DNA of 64,000 nucleotides from Clostridia bacterium (GTDB taxonomy: Bacteria; Bacillota; Clostridia; Monoglobales; Monoglobaceae): assembly GCA_017546165.1 (NCBI GenBank), contig JAFYXL010000025.1, positions 62,001 through 126,000 on the forward strand, in the 5' to 3' direction. Below are positions 63,899 to 64,000 of this stretch, piece by piece; position 1 is the first letter of the stretch, and each line of letters begins with the position of its first letter. The translations under genes and the position numbers were made by a program. The notes beneath the pieces are model-generated. The model was given only the letters and a program-made list of their open reading frames with translations. It was not told the origin of the DNA and searched no databases.

Positions 63899-64000
63899 AA
63901 TTTTTACACAGCCTTTCCATATCGAAATTGGTTTATGTACTTTTGTTTTGACAAACAAAACTGTCTGTTTTAGAAATAAAAATATACATTATAAATTATA

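Overview
The window looks like a chromosomal segment of an anaerobic, fermentative, probably spore-forming member of the Clostridia (Bacillota). The evidence is AT-rich DNA, strong Gram-positive ribosome binding sites, T-run terminators, an NADH-linked [FeFe]-hydrogenase operon, a Na+-type V-ATPase, the spoVB-mazG-rqcP and rny-ymdB gene pairs, and sporulation genes including a 26-codon spoVM, bofA and spoVB. I see no prophage, insertion sequence or CRISPR array. I cannot name the genus.

Layout. 1-363: remnant of a small ORF and a hairpin. 364-3474 (minus): sensory hydrogenase locus (2Fe-2S protein, PAS-containing H-cluster protein, PP2C phosphatase). 3791-6901 (minus): type 2 isoleucyl-tRNA synthetase. 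7154-9505 (plus): ClpE-type unfoldase. 9691-10159: five-tRNA operon (Gly, Arg, His, Gln, Lys). 10256-13048: CsoR/CopA copper module with a fused C-terminal CopZ domain. 13087-15263 (minus): polysaccharide deacetylase and a CNNM/CorC transporter with a structured leader. 15503-15578: tRNA-Lys. 15689-24309 (minus): nine-gene V-ATPase operon in the order F-I-K-E-C-G-A-B-D. 24445-29476 (minus): hydrogenase operon hydC, ATPase, 2Fe-2S, hydB, hydA. 29609-33899 (minus): second sensor-type locus (DRTGG, RsbW-like kinase, H-cluster protein, FAD oxidoreductase, DRTGG, PHP). 33947-36708 (minus): dinB and an orphan solute-binding lipoprotein. 36807-43241 (minus): pgeF, ymdB, rny, rqcP, mazG and spoVB.

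43618-44873: a small DUF6514-like gene, a DtxR/MntR regulator, a palindromic octamer element and tRNA-Leu. 44996-45844 (minus): nucleotidyltransferase. 46154-46693: rpmB convergent with spoVM and a small membrane protein gene. 46837-52235 (plus): yhaO-yhaN, radical SAM, DUF2156 and bofA. 52284-53151: TPP riboswitch and thiT. 53187-63898 (minus): UPF0182, ftsY, smc, ricT, holB and glyS.

How the parts fit. The trimeric hydrogenase would reoxidise NADH and ferredoxin and make H2. The V-ATPase carries the sodium-ligand residues of Enterococcus NtpK. Two H-cluster proteins lack the electron-partner subunits of a metabolic enzyme and sit with a PP2C phosphatase, an RsbW-like kinase and DRTGG proteins. 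They are best read as redox or H2 sensors, and I propose as inference that they feed a partner-switching phosphorylation circuit. Other points worth attention are the CopA-CopZ fusion with an internal Shine-Dalgarno sequence, the palindromic octamer element at 44579-44751, the structured leader before the CorC-like gene, and the tiny spoVM.
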